A stretch of 49,451 nt of DNA from an uncultured Bacteroides sp. (GCA_949288585.1 CASEKR010000013.1:1-49451); one strand, 5' to 3'; shown: positions 27,253 to 36,599, counted from the stretch's first letter. Numbers and translations are program-made. Notes: generated by a model from the sequence alone, not told the origin.

Positions 27253-27301
27253 CCGTGCCTATCCTCCTCCCGCCCTTGCGGGCAGTCGGAGGCCGGCACG
27301 G
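27253..27301 (+). promoter_or_regulatory. Nested hairpin in the leader of the small lipoprotein gene
   Basis: Three nested stems form: CCGTGCC (27253-27259)/GGCACGG (27295-27301), CCTCC (27263-27267)/GGAGG (27288-27292) and CCCGC (27269-27273)/GCGGG (27278-27282). It starts right at the end of the -7 box. No T tract follows. It may be a stabilising 5' structure or an attenuator. Confidence 0.55.
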
Positions 27302-27336
27302 TACATTTATTATTAACAGCTATAATACAAAACGTT

Positions 27337-27786
27337 ATGAAACGACTGAAACCCTTTGACCGCCTCTTCATGCTCCTTGCTGCCACCCTCACCATGGGTA
27401 TGTTTGCTTCTTCGTGTGGAGATGACATCTATGAAACCTATGAGACCTATTACATTATCGACAACACCGACGAAGCGCTCTGTAATAAGCTCTGGATAGA
27501 AGACCATTACGTCACGCCCGAGGGACAGGCTGCCACCTACCAGCTGCGCTTCGACGCGGACGGCAGGGGACAGGAGCTAACCTCCTGGGCCATAGGTACG
27601 GGCACCAACACCATCGACAGGCAAATCTCGTGGCGTTGGACCGACGACTCCAAAGAGTGCATCCAGATTATCTACAACGACGGCACTGCGCAGTACCTCG
27701 AGAACGTCTGGGTACGCGACCACTACCTCTCGGCCGAGATAGACGGCACGACGTTCACCTTCGTCGACGCCAGCCATCGCTATTGA
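27337..27786 (+). CDS. Small lipoprotein, lipocalin-like
   Basis: Starting at MKRLKPFDRL (27337) the protein has 149 residues with a lipobox SSC after a hydrophobic signal. The mature part has a beta-rich pattern: NKLWIEDHYVTPEG, TYQLRFDADGRG and ISWRWTDDSKECIQIIYNDG, with a C-terminal strand, as in small Bacteroidetes lipocalin-like lipoproteins. It is unrelated to ppx upstream; a longer in-frame ORF through ppx is a shadow. It has its own promoter-like box and structured leader. Function is unknown. Confidence 0.75.
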   Translation: MKRLKPFDRLFMLLAATLTMGMFASSCGDDIYETYETYYIIDNTDEALCNKLWIEDHYVTPEGQAATYQLRFDADGRGQELTSWAIGTGTNTIDRQISWRWTDDSKECIQIIYNDGTAQYLENVWVRDHYLSAEIDGTTFTFVDASHRY

Positions 27787-27818
27787 GCGCCGCCCGCAGG
27801 GGCGGCACGCGAAGAACG

Positions 27819-27976
27819 GCGGATGAGGGTGTGTCGGAATGAGCGTTGCTATCAAACTGTCATGCTGAACGTAGTGAAGCATCTCCCGAAAGCAAAAGTC
27901 AGCAGGAGATCCTTCACTACGTTCAGGATGACAGAGCAAAACGATAGCAACGCTCTTCCGACACACCCTCATCCGC
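27819..27976. repeat. MITE-like 158-base inverted-repeat element
   Basis: The outer 34-bp arms (27819-27853 and 27943-27976) are identical except for one bulged T. The inner arms (27857-27885 and 27906-27934) match over 29 bp with two mismatches and contain CTGAACGTAGTGAAG, a motif frequent as an intergenic repeat in Bacteroidetes genomes as I recall. It lies between two convergent genes and may act as a bidirectional terminator. I could not see a target-site duplication. Confidence 0.7.
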
Positions 27977-27995
27977 TTTGTGGAGGCTGCCCGTG

Positions 27996-28700
27996 TCAGC
28001 GCGTCAGGTCGAACAGGTAGGTTACCTTCGCCGTGATGGTGCCGTGCGCCGAGCGCGAGAAGTAATCTTTCTTCGTGCTGTTATAGAAGTCGCTCAACCC
28101 GAAGTAATAACGCCCTTCCACCAGGAAGTTCCCTATCTTCGTCCGCAACTCCAGGCCGGCGCCTCCGGCTATGCCGTAATCGAACTTGTTGTCGATGGCC
28201 TTGTCGTGTTGTTCCACCTCGATATAGGGATTGGCGTCCACCATTCCCTCCATGTCCCCCGACTGTTCGTGACTGTCATTGATGAGGAACCCTATCTGCG
28301 GCCCCAGATTGAGGAAGAACTGCATCCCCCGGTCCTTGCCGAAGGCCAGGTGGGCCAGGAAGGGAATCTCCACGTAGTTCATCGTGCGGGTATAATGCAC
28401 GTCGGGGTAGTTCTCGTAGTATTCGTCCCAACCCTTTTGCGAGAAATTCACCTCTATCTGTGCCCCGCATATCATCTTGAAGAACTTCTCCGAGATGTAG
28501 CGTGCCGTGATGCCCGCATTCATGCCCATCAGGTTGTTCTGGTTGACCGTGGGCATGAAAGTGACCTTGTTCAGGTTGACGCCCCCGTTAACGCCCAGGG
28601 CGAAGTTGTAGCGTTGTTCGCCTACCTGGGCGTGTAATGGCAGGGCTGCGCAACATAACGTTATGAATAAGATGGCTCTTGCGATGGTTTTCATTGTCAT
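27996..28700 (-). CDS. Outer-membrane beta-barrel (porin family) protein
   Basis: The 234-residue protein has a signal peptide ending LPLHAQ and alternating beta strands of an OMP_b-brl type barrel (YNFALGVNGGVNLNKV; FNFLVEGRYYFGLSDFYNST in character near the C-terminus). The last strand ends KVTYLFDLTR. It would sit in the outer membrane. It lies 30 bases downstream of the LysM protein gene on the same strand and is probably co-transcribed with it. Start could also be the ATG six bases later. Confidence 0.8.
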   Translation of the reverse strand: MTMKTIARAILFITLCCAALPLHAQVGEQRYNFALGVNGGVNLNKVTFMPTVNQNNLMGMNAGITARYISEKFFKMICGAQIEVNFSQKGWDEYYENYPDVHYTRTMNYVEIPFLAHLAFGKDRGMQFFLNLGPQIGFLINDSHEQSGDMEGMVDANPYIEVEQHDKAIDNKFDYGIAGGAGLELRTKIGNFLVEGRYYFGLSDFYNSTKKDYFSRSAHGTITAKVTYLFDLTR

Positions 28701-28730
28701 CTGTCTGCTAAATGGGTGTTACACTCTCCG

Positions 28731-30494
28731 TCAATCAAAGTCCAGCTTCATCAGTTCGAAGTTCTTCGTGAAGTGAACGAAGAATACCTTGCGGTTAATG
28801 AACCCGCCCCAGTTGTTGACGCGTTGGAATTTGAAACCAGTCTGTATGGGTACCAGGTCAAGTTGCTGTATGTCCTTCTCGAACTCCGACCCGTAAGCCG
28901 ACAGCCCCTTCAAGAAAAAGTATCCGGTGTCGAATCCCAGCATGCCGAACCTGGGGTAACGTTCGTCCATGTCCTTCCCGTACCATTGCTGGTAGCGGCG
29001 GGTGAAGTTGACGGCCGTGGACAGCAGGTTGTTGGTGTAGAAGGAACTGTAAAAGTAAGTATCCAGTTCGAAGAAGGCATCCAGATGGTCTTTCGTGTAG
29101 GTCTGCCATTCGGGATAGCCGAAGAGGTGGATGCTCTGTTCAGGTTGCTCGCGCACCAGCAGTGTCAGTTGGGGCAGAATCTTTATCAGCGTCAGGTTGC
29201 TGCCCGAGGTCGGAATGAAGACATTCTCCCGTCCGGAGGCCAGCACGGCTCCCATCGAGGCGCTGGTGGCATCTTCGCTGATAGTTTTGGTGGCAATGCC
29301 TTTCCCCCGCAGTTCTTCTTTCAATCCTTTGATGAAGTCGGCCTTCTCCTTGGCACCGTCTGTGGCTTCTATGAAGATGATGTTGGCCTGGGCGAACTGC
29401 CGTGTGAAGTGGTCGTAGACTTCGGAGTAGAGGTACGACTGCGGGGTATTGATTTGGTAGATGCTGGGGTTGCGGAAGACGGTGTTGTCCTTCGAGGTGA
29501 AGGGGATGACCAGCCGGATGTCGTTCTTCTTGGCAAAGTCAGCCAAGGGCTTGATATGCTTCTGGTAGAGGGGTCCGAAGATGATGTCCATCTGTTTCAT
29601 CTCTGGCTTGGCAAGCAGAAGCTCCAACGACGCGTTTTCTCCTCCGGAGTTGTACGTGTAGAGGTCGATGGAAGTGCCGGTGCGCTTCAGACTGTCGACA
29701 GCCATAAGGAAGCCTTCGTAGTATTCTATCATGCGGGCTGCCTCGTTCTTGGCCACGTTGTAGAAAGGCAATACGATGGCAGCCTTGATGGTCTTGAACC
29801 GTTCAGCCTTCTTCTCGTTGGCTTGGAACAGTTCGCTGTCGGTGGGGATGTGCTCGGGCTGTTGGGTTGCCTCTTGCCGGGCAGTGGGATAGGGGATGCA
29901 GAGCAGGGTGCCGCGTTTCAGCTTCGTTTTGTCTTTTATCTCGGGGTTGGCGGCAATGAGTTCTTCTTCCGTGATGCCATATTCCCGGCTGATGCTGAAT
30001 ACGGTTTCGCGGCGTTTCACCTTGTGCATCTCTCGGCATTTCGGTTCCACGGGGCCGGGGATGGCAGATGCCTCCGGTTTGTCGGCCGCAGGTTTCGTTT
30101 CCTCTTTCTTTCCTCCGGCGGGGATGAGGATGACCTGCCCGATGCGGAAGTTCCCGGCACTCAGTCCCGGGTTGGCTTTGCAGATGGCTTCGGCCGTGGT
30201 GCCGTACTGTTGTGTCAGGCGGTAGAGCGTCTCTCCCTGTGCGATGGTGTGGAAGGTTGCCCCGCCCGTGTTGGGGATGCGCAGGGTGCGGCCGATGTAT
30301 ATCTTGTCGTCGCTTCCGGGGTTGAGGCGGACGATGTCGGCTTGGCTGACGCCATACATACTGGCTATGGAGTAGAGGCTTTGCCCTTTTTCAATGGTGT
30401 GCAGGATGTAAGAGGAGTTTTCTTGTGCCGATGCCCTTAGCCCGTAGGCACTGAGCAATAGCAGGCAGCAAAGGATGTGCTTCATTCGTTTCAT
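28731..30494 (-). CDS. LysM-repeat protein with periplasmic-binding-like domain
   Basis: The 587-residue protein has a signal peptide ending RASAQ and three LysM repeats at residues ~30-73, 80-125 and 155-205 (HTIEKGQSLYSIASMYGV; HTIAQGETLYRLTQQYG; HKVKRRETVFSISREYG). These bind peptidoglycan. Residues ~240-585 resemble a type 1 periplasmic-binding (amino-acid ABC substrate-binding-like) fold: AAIVLPFYNVAKNE, DIIFGPLYQKHIKPLADFA. Such fusions are typical Bacteroidetes envelope proteins, similar to LpoA-type domains; a role in cell-wall assembly is inference. A -7 box (CAAAGGTA, 30534-30541) precedes it. Confidence 0.88.
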   Translation of the reverse strand: MKRMKHILCCLLLLSAYGLRASAQENSSYILHTIEKGQSLYSIASMYGVSQADIVRLNPGSDDKIYIGRTLRIPNTGGATFHTIAQGETLYRLTQQYGTTAEAICKANPGLSAGNFRIGQVILIPAGGKKEETKPAADKPEASAIPGPVEPKCREMHKVKRRETVFSISREYGITEEELIAANPEIKDKTKLKRGTLLCIPYPTARQEATQQPEHIPTDSELFQANEKKAERFKTIKAAIVLPFYNVAKNEAARMIEYYEGFLMAVDSLKRTGTSIDLYTYNSGGENASLELLLAKPEMKQMDIIFGPLYQKHIKPLADFAKKNDIRLVIPFTSKDNTVFRNPSIYQINTPQSYLYSEVYDHFTRQFAQANIIFIEATDGAKEKADFIKGLKEELRGKGIATKTISEDATSASMGAVLASGRENVFIPTSGSNLTLIKILPQLTLLVREQPEQSIHLFGYPEWQTYTKDHLDAFFELDTYFYSSFYTNNLLSTAVNFTRRYQQWYGKDMDERYPRFGMLGFDTGYFFLKGLSAYGSEFEKDIQQLDLVPIQTGFKFQRVNNWGGFINRKVFFVHFTKNFELMKLDFD

Positions 30495-30533
30495 TGGTTA
30501 TCTTTATACTGTTGCAAATTTCCAAAGTAGCTG

Positions 30534-30541
30534 CAAAGGTA
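30534..30541 (-). promoter_or_regulatory. -7 box for the LysM protein gene
   Basis: The - strand reads TACCTTTG, a full consensus match, 40 bases before the start codon. A weak GTTG lies about 21 bases upstream. Confidence 0.5.
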
Positions 30542-30646
30542 AGAATATTGTGCCATTCCTGCCAACGGATTGCGTTAAGAAATAATATTGTGGGGCTATC
30601 ATGCTGAAAAATGGGCAGTCAAGACTGATATATGGGGGGAAACCTG

Positions 30647-30654
30647 TATTTTTG
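30647..30654 (+). promoter_or_regulatory. -7 box for uvrA
   Basis: TATTTTTG is a full consensus match, 18 bases before the chosen ATG at 30673. It supports that start over the upstream one at 30601. The -33 region is weak. Confidence 0.5.
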
Positions 30655-30672
30655 CGGAGTTTATATAAGACT

Positions 30673-33510
30673 ATGCAACAAGAACAAGAATATATAGAAG
30701 TATATGGTGCCCGCGTGCACAATCTGAAGAACATCGACGTCCGCATCCCCCGCGACAGCCTGACGGTGATTACCGGGTTGAGCGGAAGCGGAAAGTCGTC
30801 GTTGGCGTTCGACACGCTCTTTGCCGAGGGGCAACGGCGCTACATCGAGACCTTCTCCGCGTATGCCCGCAATTTCCTGGGCAACCTGGAACGCCCCGAC
30901 GTGGATAAGATTACGGGGCTTAGCCCGGTCATCTCCATCGAGCAGAAGACCACGAACAAGAACCCGCGCTCCACCGTGGGCACCACGACCGAGATTTACG
31001 ACTTCCTCCGCCTGCTTTATGCCCGGGCGGGAGAAGCCTACTCCTACCTGTCCGGCGAGAAGATGGTGAAGTACACCGAGGAGCAGATTATCGAGCTTAT
31101 CCTGCGCGACTACAAGGACAAGCGCATTTATATCCTGGCTCCCCTGGTGCGCAACCGCAAGGGACATTACAAGGAACTCTTCGAGCAAGTGCGCAAGAAG
31201 GGCTACCTCTACGTCCGCGTGGATGGCGAGGTGCGCGAAGCCTTGCCCGGCATGAAGCTGGACAGATACAAGAACCACGACGTGGAAGTGGTCATCGACA
31301 AGCTCATCCCCTCGGACAAGGACGACGTGCGGCTGAAGAACAGCGTGGCCACGGCCATGAAGCAGGGCGACGGCCTCCTGATGGTGCTGGACATGCAGAC
31401 GGGCGACTTGCGCCATTACAGCAAACGCCTGATGTGCCCCGTCACCGGCCTTTCCTATCGCGAACCCGCCCCGCATAACTTCTCCTTCAACTCCCCCCAA
31501 GGCGCCTGCCCCCGTTGCAAGGGATTGGGCGTGGTGAACCTGATAGACATCGACAAGGTCATCCCCGACCGTTCGCTCTCCATCGCCGGAGGGGCCATCG
31601 TCCCGCTGGGCAAGTATAAGAACAGCATGATATTCTGGCAAATCGCTGCCTTGTTAGAAAGGTACGAGGCCACGCTGAAGACGCCGGTCGCCGACTTGCC
31701 TGAGGGCGCGCTCGACGAGGTGCTCTACGGGTCGGACGAGCGGCTGAAGATAAAAGGCTCGTTGGTGGGCACGTCGTCGGACTACTTCGTGCAGTTCGAG
31801 GGCGTGGTGAAGTACATCCAGATGCTGCAGGAGAGCGATGCCTCTGCCACCGAACGCAAGTGGGCCGAGCAGTTCGCCAAGACCGATGTCTGCCCGGAGT
31901 GCCACGGCGCCCGTCTCAACCGCGAGGCTCTCTCTTTCCGCATCCACGACAAGAATATCTACGAACTGGCTACGATGGACATCAGCGAACTGTATGACTG
32001 GCTGATGCACGTGGACGAACACCTCTCCGACAAGCAGCGCCAGATAGCCGCCGAGATACTGAAGGAAATCCGCACCCGCCTCAAGTTCCTCTTGGACGTG
32101 GGCTTGGATTACCTCTCCCTCAACCGCTCGTCCATGAGCCTGTCCGGAGGCGAGAGCCAGCGCATTCGCCTCGCCACGCAGATAGGCTCGCAACTGGTGA
32201 ACGTGCTCTACATCCTCGACGAACCCAGCATCGGCCTCCACCAGCGCGACAACCAACGCCTTATCCGTTCGCTGAAGGAGTTGCGCGACATCGGCAACTC
32301 GGTCATCGTCGTGGAGCATGACAAGGACATGATGCTGGCCGCCGATTACGTCATCGACATGGGGCCCAAGGCCGGCCGCCTGGGGGGCGAGGTAGTATTC
32401 GAGGGGACGCCCGCCGAGATGATGCGCACGCACACGCTGACCTCGCAATACCTCAACGGTGAACGCTGCATCGCGGTGCCCCAAACACGCCGCCCGGGCA
32501 ACGGCCATTCTATCCGGCTGAAGGGCGCGCGCGGCAACAACCTGAAGAACGTCGACGTGGACTTCCCCCTCGGCACGTTCATCTGCGTCACCGGCGTGTC
32601 CGGCAGCGGCAAGTCCACCCTCATCAACGAGACCCTGCAACCCATCCTCTCGCAACGCTTCTACCGTTCCTTGCAAGACCCCTTGCCCTACGGCAGCATC
32701 GAGGGCTTGGAGTATATAGACAAGGTGGTCAACGTAGACCAGTCACCCCTGGGGCGCACTCCCCGTTCGAACCCTGCCACCTATACGGGCGTCTTCTCCG
32801 ACATCCGCAACCTCTTCGTCGGCCTCCCCGAATCGAAGATACGCGGATATAAGCCGGGACGCTTCTCGTTCAACGTCAGCGGGGGACGGTGCGAGGCCTG
32901 CCAAGGCAACGGGTACAAGACCATCGAGATGAACTTCCTGCCCGACGTATACGTGCCCTGCGAGGTGTGCCACGGCAAGCGGTACAACCGCGAGACGCTG
33001 GAAGTGCGCTACAAAGGAAAGTCCATCGCCGATGTCCTTGACCTGACCATCAACCTGGCCGTGCAATTCTTCGAGAACGTGCCCGCCATACTCAACAAGA
33101 TAAAGGTGCTGCAGGATGTCGGCCTGGGCTATATAAAGCTGGGGCAGCCCAGCACTACACTGTCCGGAGGCGAGAGCCAACGCGTCAAGCTGGCCACCGA
33201 GCTGGCCAAGCGCGACACGGGGAAAACCATCTATATCCTGGACGAGCCTACCACGGGCCTCCACTTCGAGGATATCCGCGTGCTGCTGGGTGTCCTCAAC
33301 CGCCTGGTGGACAAGGGCAACACGGTCATCGTCATCGAGCATAACTTGGACGTCATCAAGGCTGCCGACTATATCATCGACATGGGTCCCGAAGGCGGGC
33401 GGGGCGGGGGAGTGCTCCTCTCCTGCGGCACGCCCGAAGAGGTGGCGATGAGCGACAAAGGATATACGCCCCGCTTCCTCCGGGATGAGCTGAAGATACC
33501 TTCCCAATGA
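30673..33510 (+). CDS. uvrA: Excinuclease ABC subunit A
   Basis: Starting at [17 protein letters not shown] (30673) the protein has 945 residues, the normal length for UvrA. It has two ABC ATPase modules: Walker [13 protein letters not shown] (near residue 35) and [12 protein letters not shown] (near 640), and two signature motifs [10 protein letters not shown] and [11 protein letters not shown]. Cysteine pairs CPRCKG and CEACQGNG mark zinc sites. It recognises bulky DNA lesions and loads UvrB. Its stop is followed within 10 bases by a five-unit palindrome array. Confidence 0.97.
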   Translation: MQQEQEYIEVYGARVHNLKNIDVRIPRDSLTVITGLSGSGKSSLAFDTLFAEGQRRYIETFSAYARNFLGNLERPDVDKITGLSPVISIEQKTTNKNPRSTVGTTTEIYDFLRLLYARAGEAYSYLSGEKMVKYTEEQIIELILRDYKDKRIYILAPLVRNRKGHYKELFEQVRKKGYLYVRVDGEVREALPGMKLDRYKNHDVEVVIDKLIPSDKDDVRLKNSVATAMKQGDGLLMVLDMQTGDLRHYSKRLMCPVTGLSYREPAPHNFSFNSPQGACPRCKGLGVVNLIDIDKVIPDRSLSIAGGAIVPLGKYKNSMIFWQIAALLERYEATLKTPVADLPEGALDEVLYGSDERLKIKGSLVGTSSDYFVQFEGVVKYIQMLQESDASATERKWAEQFAKTDVCPECHGARLNREALSFRIHDKNIYELATMDISELYDWLMHVDEHLSDKQRQIAAEILKEIRTRLKFLLDVGLDYLSLNRSSMSLSGGESQRIRLATQIGSQLVNVLYILDEPSIGLHQRDNQRLIRSLKELRDIGNSVIVVEHDKDMMLAADYVIDMGPKAGRLGGEVVFEGTPAEMMRTHTLTSQYLNGERCIAVPQTRRPGNGHSIRLKGARGNNLKNVDVDFPLGTFICVTGVSGSGKSTLINETLQPILSQRFYRSLQDPLPYGSIEGLEYIDKVVNVDQSPLGRTPRSNPATYTGVFSDIRNLFVGLPESKIRGYKPGRFSFNVSGGRCEACQGNGYKTIEMNFLPDVYVPCEVCHGKRYNRETLEVRYKGKSIADVLDLTINLAVQFFENVPAILNKIKVLQDVGLGYIKLGQPSTTLSGGESQRVKLATELAKRDTGKTIYILDEPTTGLHFEDIRVLLGVLNRLVDKGNTVIVIEHNLDVIKAADYIIDMGPEGGRGGGVLLSCGTPEEVAMSDKGYTPRFLRDELKIPSQ

Positions 33511-33519
33511 CCCTTTTTG

Positions 33520-33639
33520 AACACCCATACATGGGTATCGGTGAACACCCATACATGGGTATTGGGGAACACCCATACATGGGTATTGGGGAACACCCAT
33601 ACATGGGTATTGGGGAACACCCATACATGGGTATTGGCA
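33520..33639. repeat. Five-unit 24-bp array, AACACCCATACATGGGTAT family
   Basis: AACACCC starts at 33520, 33544, 33568, 33592 and 33616, an exact 24-bp period. All five units carry the same 12-bp core CCCATACATGGG and linkers in units 2-4 are nearly identical. It shares its core with the array at 26087-26198. It begins 10 bases after the uvrA stop and lies upstream of ybaK. Confidence 0.92.
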
Positions 33640-33757
33640 CCCCCTCCAGAACACCTTCTGGCGGGGGGTATGAAAAGGCATGAAATCACCCCATAAACTA
33701 AAGGACTAAAAACCTCATGAACTCATAAACTCACCCACTCATAAACTCACATCATCT

Positions 33758-34246
33758 ATGACCAAAGAAAAGATTAACAAGACCAACGCCGCCCGCCTGC
33801 TGGACAGGGATAAGGTGGCCTACGAACTCATCCCCTACGAGGTGGACGAGAACGACCTCAGCGCCCCCCACGTCGCCCAGCAGTTGGGCGAGGACATCAA
33901 TTGCGTGTTCAAGACCCTCGTCCTCCACGGCGACCGCACCGGCCACTTCGTATGCGTCATTCCCGGCGAGCATGAAGTGGACCTGAAGCTGGCCGCTAAG
34001 GTGAGCGGCAACAAGAAGTGCGACCTCATCCCCGTCAAGGAACTGCTGCCCCTCACCGGCTACATCCGTGGCGGCTGTTCGCCCATCGGCATGAAGAAGC
34101 TGTTTCCTACTTACATCCACCGCACGTGCCTCGGCTTCCCCTACATCTACGTCAGTGCCGGCGTGCGAGGTCTGCAACTGAAAATAGCCCCGCAAGACTT
34201 AATTCGGGAGGTAAAGGCAGAAGTTTGCGACTTGTTTGTAGGATAA
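33758..34246 (+). CDS. ybaK: YbaK/EbsC-type aminoacyl-tRNA deacylase
   Basis: The 162-residue protein matches the YbaK family: INKTNAARLLDRDKVAYELIPYEVDE at the start, LGEDINCVFKTLV, then GHFVCVIPGEHEVDLK and TGYIRGGCSPIGMKK. It hydrolyses mischarged Cys-tRNAPro in trans. It lies 247 bases after uvrA with a repeat array between. Some members act on other mischarged tRNAs; the cysteine specificity is by family. Confidence 0.9.
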   Translation: MTKEKINKTNAARLLDRDKVAYELIPYEVDENDLSAPHVAQQLGEDINCVFKTLVLHGDRTGHFVCVIPGEHEVDLKLAAKVSGNKKCDLIPVKELLPLTGYIRGGCSPIGMKKLFPTYIHRTCLGFPYIYVSAGVRGLQLKIAPQDLIREVKAEVCDLFVG

Positions 34247-34268
34247 TCCGCCAAAACCCCTATCTTTG
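34235..34268 (+). promoter_or_regulatory. Promoter of the POT transporter gene
   Basis: TTTG (34235-34238), a 22-base spacer and TATCTTTG (34261-34268); the spacer is one base longer than usual. The predicted leader is about 48 bases. Confidence 0.65.
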
Positions 34269-34322
34269 CATCCCGAATAAGAAACAACACAATTTATTTA
34301 CATCTTAATACCTAATTTCGTT

Positions 34323-35849
34323 ATGTTTGAAGGACAACCTAAAGGCCTCTTCGCATTGGCGTTGGCCAACACCGGCGAGCGCTTCGGTTATTACACCATG
34401 CTGGCCATCTTCGTGCTTTTCCTGAAAGCCAACTTCGACCTGTCCGCTGCCACGGCGGGCACTATCTATTCCACCTTCTTGGCACTGGTCTACTTCCTCC
34501 CCTTCATCGGAGGCATCCTGGCCGACAAGTTCGGCTACGGCAAGATGGTGACGGTGGGCATCGTCGCCATGTTCGTGGGCTACGTGCTCCTGGCCCTGCC
34601 CCTGGGCAGCAGCACCCTGGCCTGGGTGTGCATGTTCGCCGCCCTGTTCATCATCAGCGCGGGCACCGGCCTCTTCAAGGGCAACCTCCAGGTGATGGTG
34701 GGCAACCTCTATGACGACCCCGCCTATGCCTCGAAGCGCGACTCGGCATTCTCCATCTTCTACATGGCCATCAACATCGGCGCCCTCTTCGCACCGACGG
34801 CCGCCGTAGAAATCATGCGCTATGCCCAAGAGACGTGGGGCGTCAGCGTGAACGATTCCTACCACTTCGCCTTCGCCGTGGCCTGCGCTTCGCTCATTGT
34901 CTCCATGGCCATCTACTACGGCTTCCGCCGCACCTTCAAGCATGTTGAGGGTGGCACGCCCAAGCAAGCCACGGGCAAGGCTTCTGTTGCTGCCGAAGAA
35001 ATCTCGCCCCGCGAGACCAAGGAACGCATCGTCGCTCTCTGCCTCGTCTTTGCCGTGGTCATCTTCTTCTGGATGGCTTTCCACCAGAACGGCCTTACGC
35101 TGACCTACTTCGCCGACGAGTTCACCGCCAAGAGTTCCGAAGGACTGGAGAGCATGATGTTCGACGTCTGGAACCTTGTGGCCGTCATCTTCATCGTTTA
35201 CGCCCTGTTCTCCTTCTTCCAGTCCAAGACGGGCAAGGCAAAGACCATCTCGGGCCTTGTTATCCTGTTGGCCGCCATGTTCTTAGGCTACCGCTACAAC
35301 GCCCTCAGCGGCACTACTCCCGTCGATGCCCCCATTTTCCAGCAGTTCAACCCCTTCTTCGTCGTGGCCTTGACGCCCGTCTCCATGGCCATCTTCGGTT
35401 CCTTGGCCAAGAAGGGCAAAGAACCTTCTGCACCGCGCAAGATTGGTCTCGGCATGTTGGTGGCCGCCTGCGGCTACGTGCTGATGCTGCTTGCCTCCGT
35501 TGGCTTGCTGAACCCCACTGAGCAAGCTGCCGCCGTAGAGGCCGGCACCGCTTCGTTCGTGTCGCCCAACTGGTTAGTGTCTACCTACTTGGTGTTGACC
35601 TTCGCCGAACTGCTGCTCTCGCCCATGGGCATCTCCTTCGTCTCCAAAGTGGCGCCTCCCAAGTATAAGGGCATGATGATGGGCGGCTGGTTCGTGGCTA
35701 CCGCCATCGGCAACTACCTGACCGCCGTAGCCGCCTGGCTCTGGGGCGACATGCCCTTGTGGGTCGTTTGGGGCGTGCTGATGGTGCTCTGCCTCCTGGC
35801 TGCCCTGTTCATCTTCTCTGTGATGAAGCGTCTGGAGAAGGTGGCGTAA
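34323..35849 (+). CDS. POT family peptide:proton symporter
   Basis: The 508-residue inner-membrane protein has about 12-14 membrane segments. The first helix motif ANTGERFGYYTMLAIFVLFL contains the ExxER-like sequence of proton-coupled oligopeptide transporters, and LVYFLPFIGGILADKFGYGK and FSIFYMAINIGALFAP are further POT/PTR2 signatures. It imports di- and tripeptides with protons. It has its own promoter and is transcribed alone, convergent with the acetyltransferase gene. Confidence 0.93.
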   Translation: MFEGQPKGLFALALANTGERFGYYTMLAIFVLFLKANFDLSAATAGTIYSTFLALVYFLPFIGGILADKFGYGKMVTVGIVAMFVGYVLLALPLGSSTLAWVCMFAALFIISAGTGLFKGNLQVMVGNLYDDPAYASKRDSAFSIFYMAINIGALFAPTAAVEIMRYAQETWGVSVNDSYHFAFAVACASLIVSMAIYYGFRRTFKHVEGGTPKQATGKASVAAEEISPRETKERIVALCLVFAVVIFFWMAFHQNGLTLTYFADEFTAKSSEGLESMMFDVWNLVAVIFIVYALFSFFQSKTGKAKTISGLVILLAAMFLGYRYNALSGTTPVDAPIFQQFNPFFVVALTPVSMAIFGSLAKKGKEPSAPRKIGLGMLVAACGYVLMLLASVGLLNPTEQAAAVEAGTASFVSPNWLVSTYLVLTFAELLLSPMGISFVSKVAPPKYKGMMMGGWFVATAIGNYLTAVAAWLWGDMPLWVVWGVLMVLCLLAALFIFSVMKRLEKVA

Positions 35850-35865
35850 GCCTTCGGAAATGAAG

Positions 35866-35957
35866 AATGAAGAATTATGAATGAAGAATGGGCGTGTGGC
35901 GTCGGAAGAAGTTCTTGCCTGATGCGCTGCGTAATTCTTCATTCTTAATTCTTCATT
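35866..35957. repeat. Inverted repeat of GAAGAAT motifs between convergent genes
   Basis: Arms 35866-35889 and 35934-35957 match over 24 bp with one mismatch. They are made of ATTCTTCATT/AATGAAGAAT units, a low-complexity family common in Bacteroides-type genomes as I recall. A bidirectional terminator role is plausible. Confidence 0.65.
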
Positions 35958-35963
35958 CTCAAT

Positions 35964-36461
35964 TTATATCTCTATTCCCATAATATAGTCGTTCATGTAG
36001 AACCCGCCGCCGATGGGAAAGTCGCCCTCGCGCACCTTCTTCATGCCCATGTGTTCGTAGAAGTGCAGGGCTTTGTTGTGGCGGTTCACGTTCAGTTCCA
36101 TGCGGCAGGGTGCGGGATGCTGTTCCTTGATATATTTAACGGCCTCGCGGAACAGAAACTTGCCGCAGTGCGCCCCCTGGAAGTAGGGAAGGACGTATAT
36201 CTTTTCTAAATGGAAGACATCTTGGCCGTCGGGGCGGACGCTGACGTATCCTGCCGCCTCGCATTCCTCGTAGGCCAGCAGGTAGACGTGCCCTTCTTCC
36301 TCCATCTGTTTGCGGATGCTCTCTTCGGAATACATCCATTCCATCATGTAATCAATTTGTTCGGAAGTCAATATGTCCTTGTAAGTCACAGGGAAGACCT
36401 GTTGCGCCAGCTTCCGTATCAGGGCGCAGTCGTCGGTCGTTGCTTTGCGGATGGTAAACAT
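35964..36461 (-). CDS. GNAT family N-acetyltransferase
   Basis: Starting at MFTIRKATTDDCALIRKLA (36461) the protein has 165 residues, the usual GNAT size; an upstream in-frame extension is not conserved in character. LEKIYVLPYFQGAHCGKFLF is the acetyl-CoA-binding motif A (Q/RxxGxG/A type), followed by LNVNRHNKALHFYEHMGM (motif B). The substrate is unknown; small-molecule or protein N-termini are possible. It is transcribed alone. A possible -7 box (36634-36641) lies far upstream, so the leader would include the 36505-36599 hairpin. Confidence 0.85.
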   Translation of the reverse strand: MFTIRKATTDDCALIRKLAQQVFPVTYKDILTSEQIDYMMEWMYSEESIRKQMEEEGHVYLLAYEECEAAGYVSVRPDGQDVFHLEKIYVLPYFQGAHCGKFLFREAVKYIKEQHPAPCRMELNVNRHNKALHFYEHMGMKKVREGDFPIGGGFYMNDYIMGIEI

Positions 36462-36504
36462 ATTCTTGTTGTTTTGAATGATTTGTAAATAAGGTTTTAG
36501 CTGG

Positions 36505-36599
36505 CAAGGGGACAAGTTAACAAGACTACAAGGACAGGGCTTATCACTTGCAAGTCTGCTTACTAACAGGCCTTGTTGCCTCGTTAACTCGTCCCCTTG
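36505..36599. repeat. ~30-bp imperfect inverted repeat upstream of the acetyltransferase gene
   Basis: Arms 36505-36535 and 36570-36599 share CAAGGGGAC, AGTTAAC and ACAAGG blocks in register with few mismatches, around a 34-base centre. A similar stretch (GAGTTGACAAGG on the - strand) occurs near 6049-6075. It is in a divergent intergenic region, so it is not an ordinary terminator. Confidence 0.6.

Noticed and set aside
26650-27336. Long N-terminal extension of the small lipoprotein in the frame across ppx
   Set aside because: It is an out-of-frame shadow of ppx; a lipoprotein signal peptide starts at 27337 with its own promoter-like box.
33520-33639. CRISPR array
   Set aside because: The repeat core is 12 bp and the linkers are 12 bp and nearly identical to each other; no cas genes are present. 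The same holds for the arrays at 14211 and 26087.
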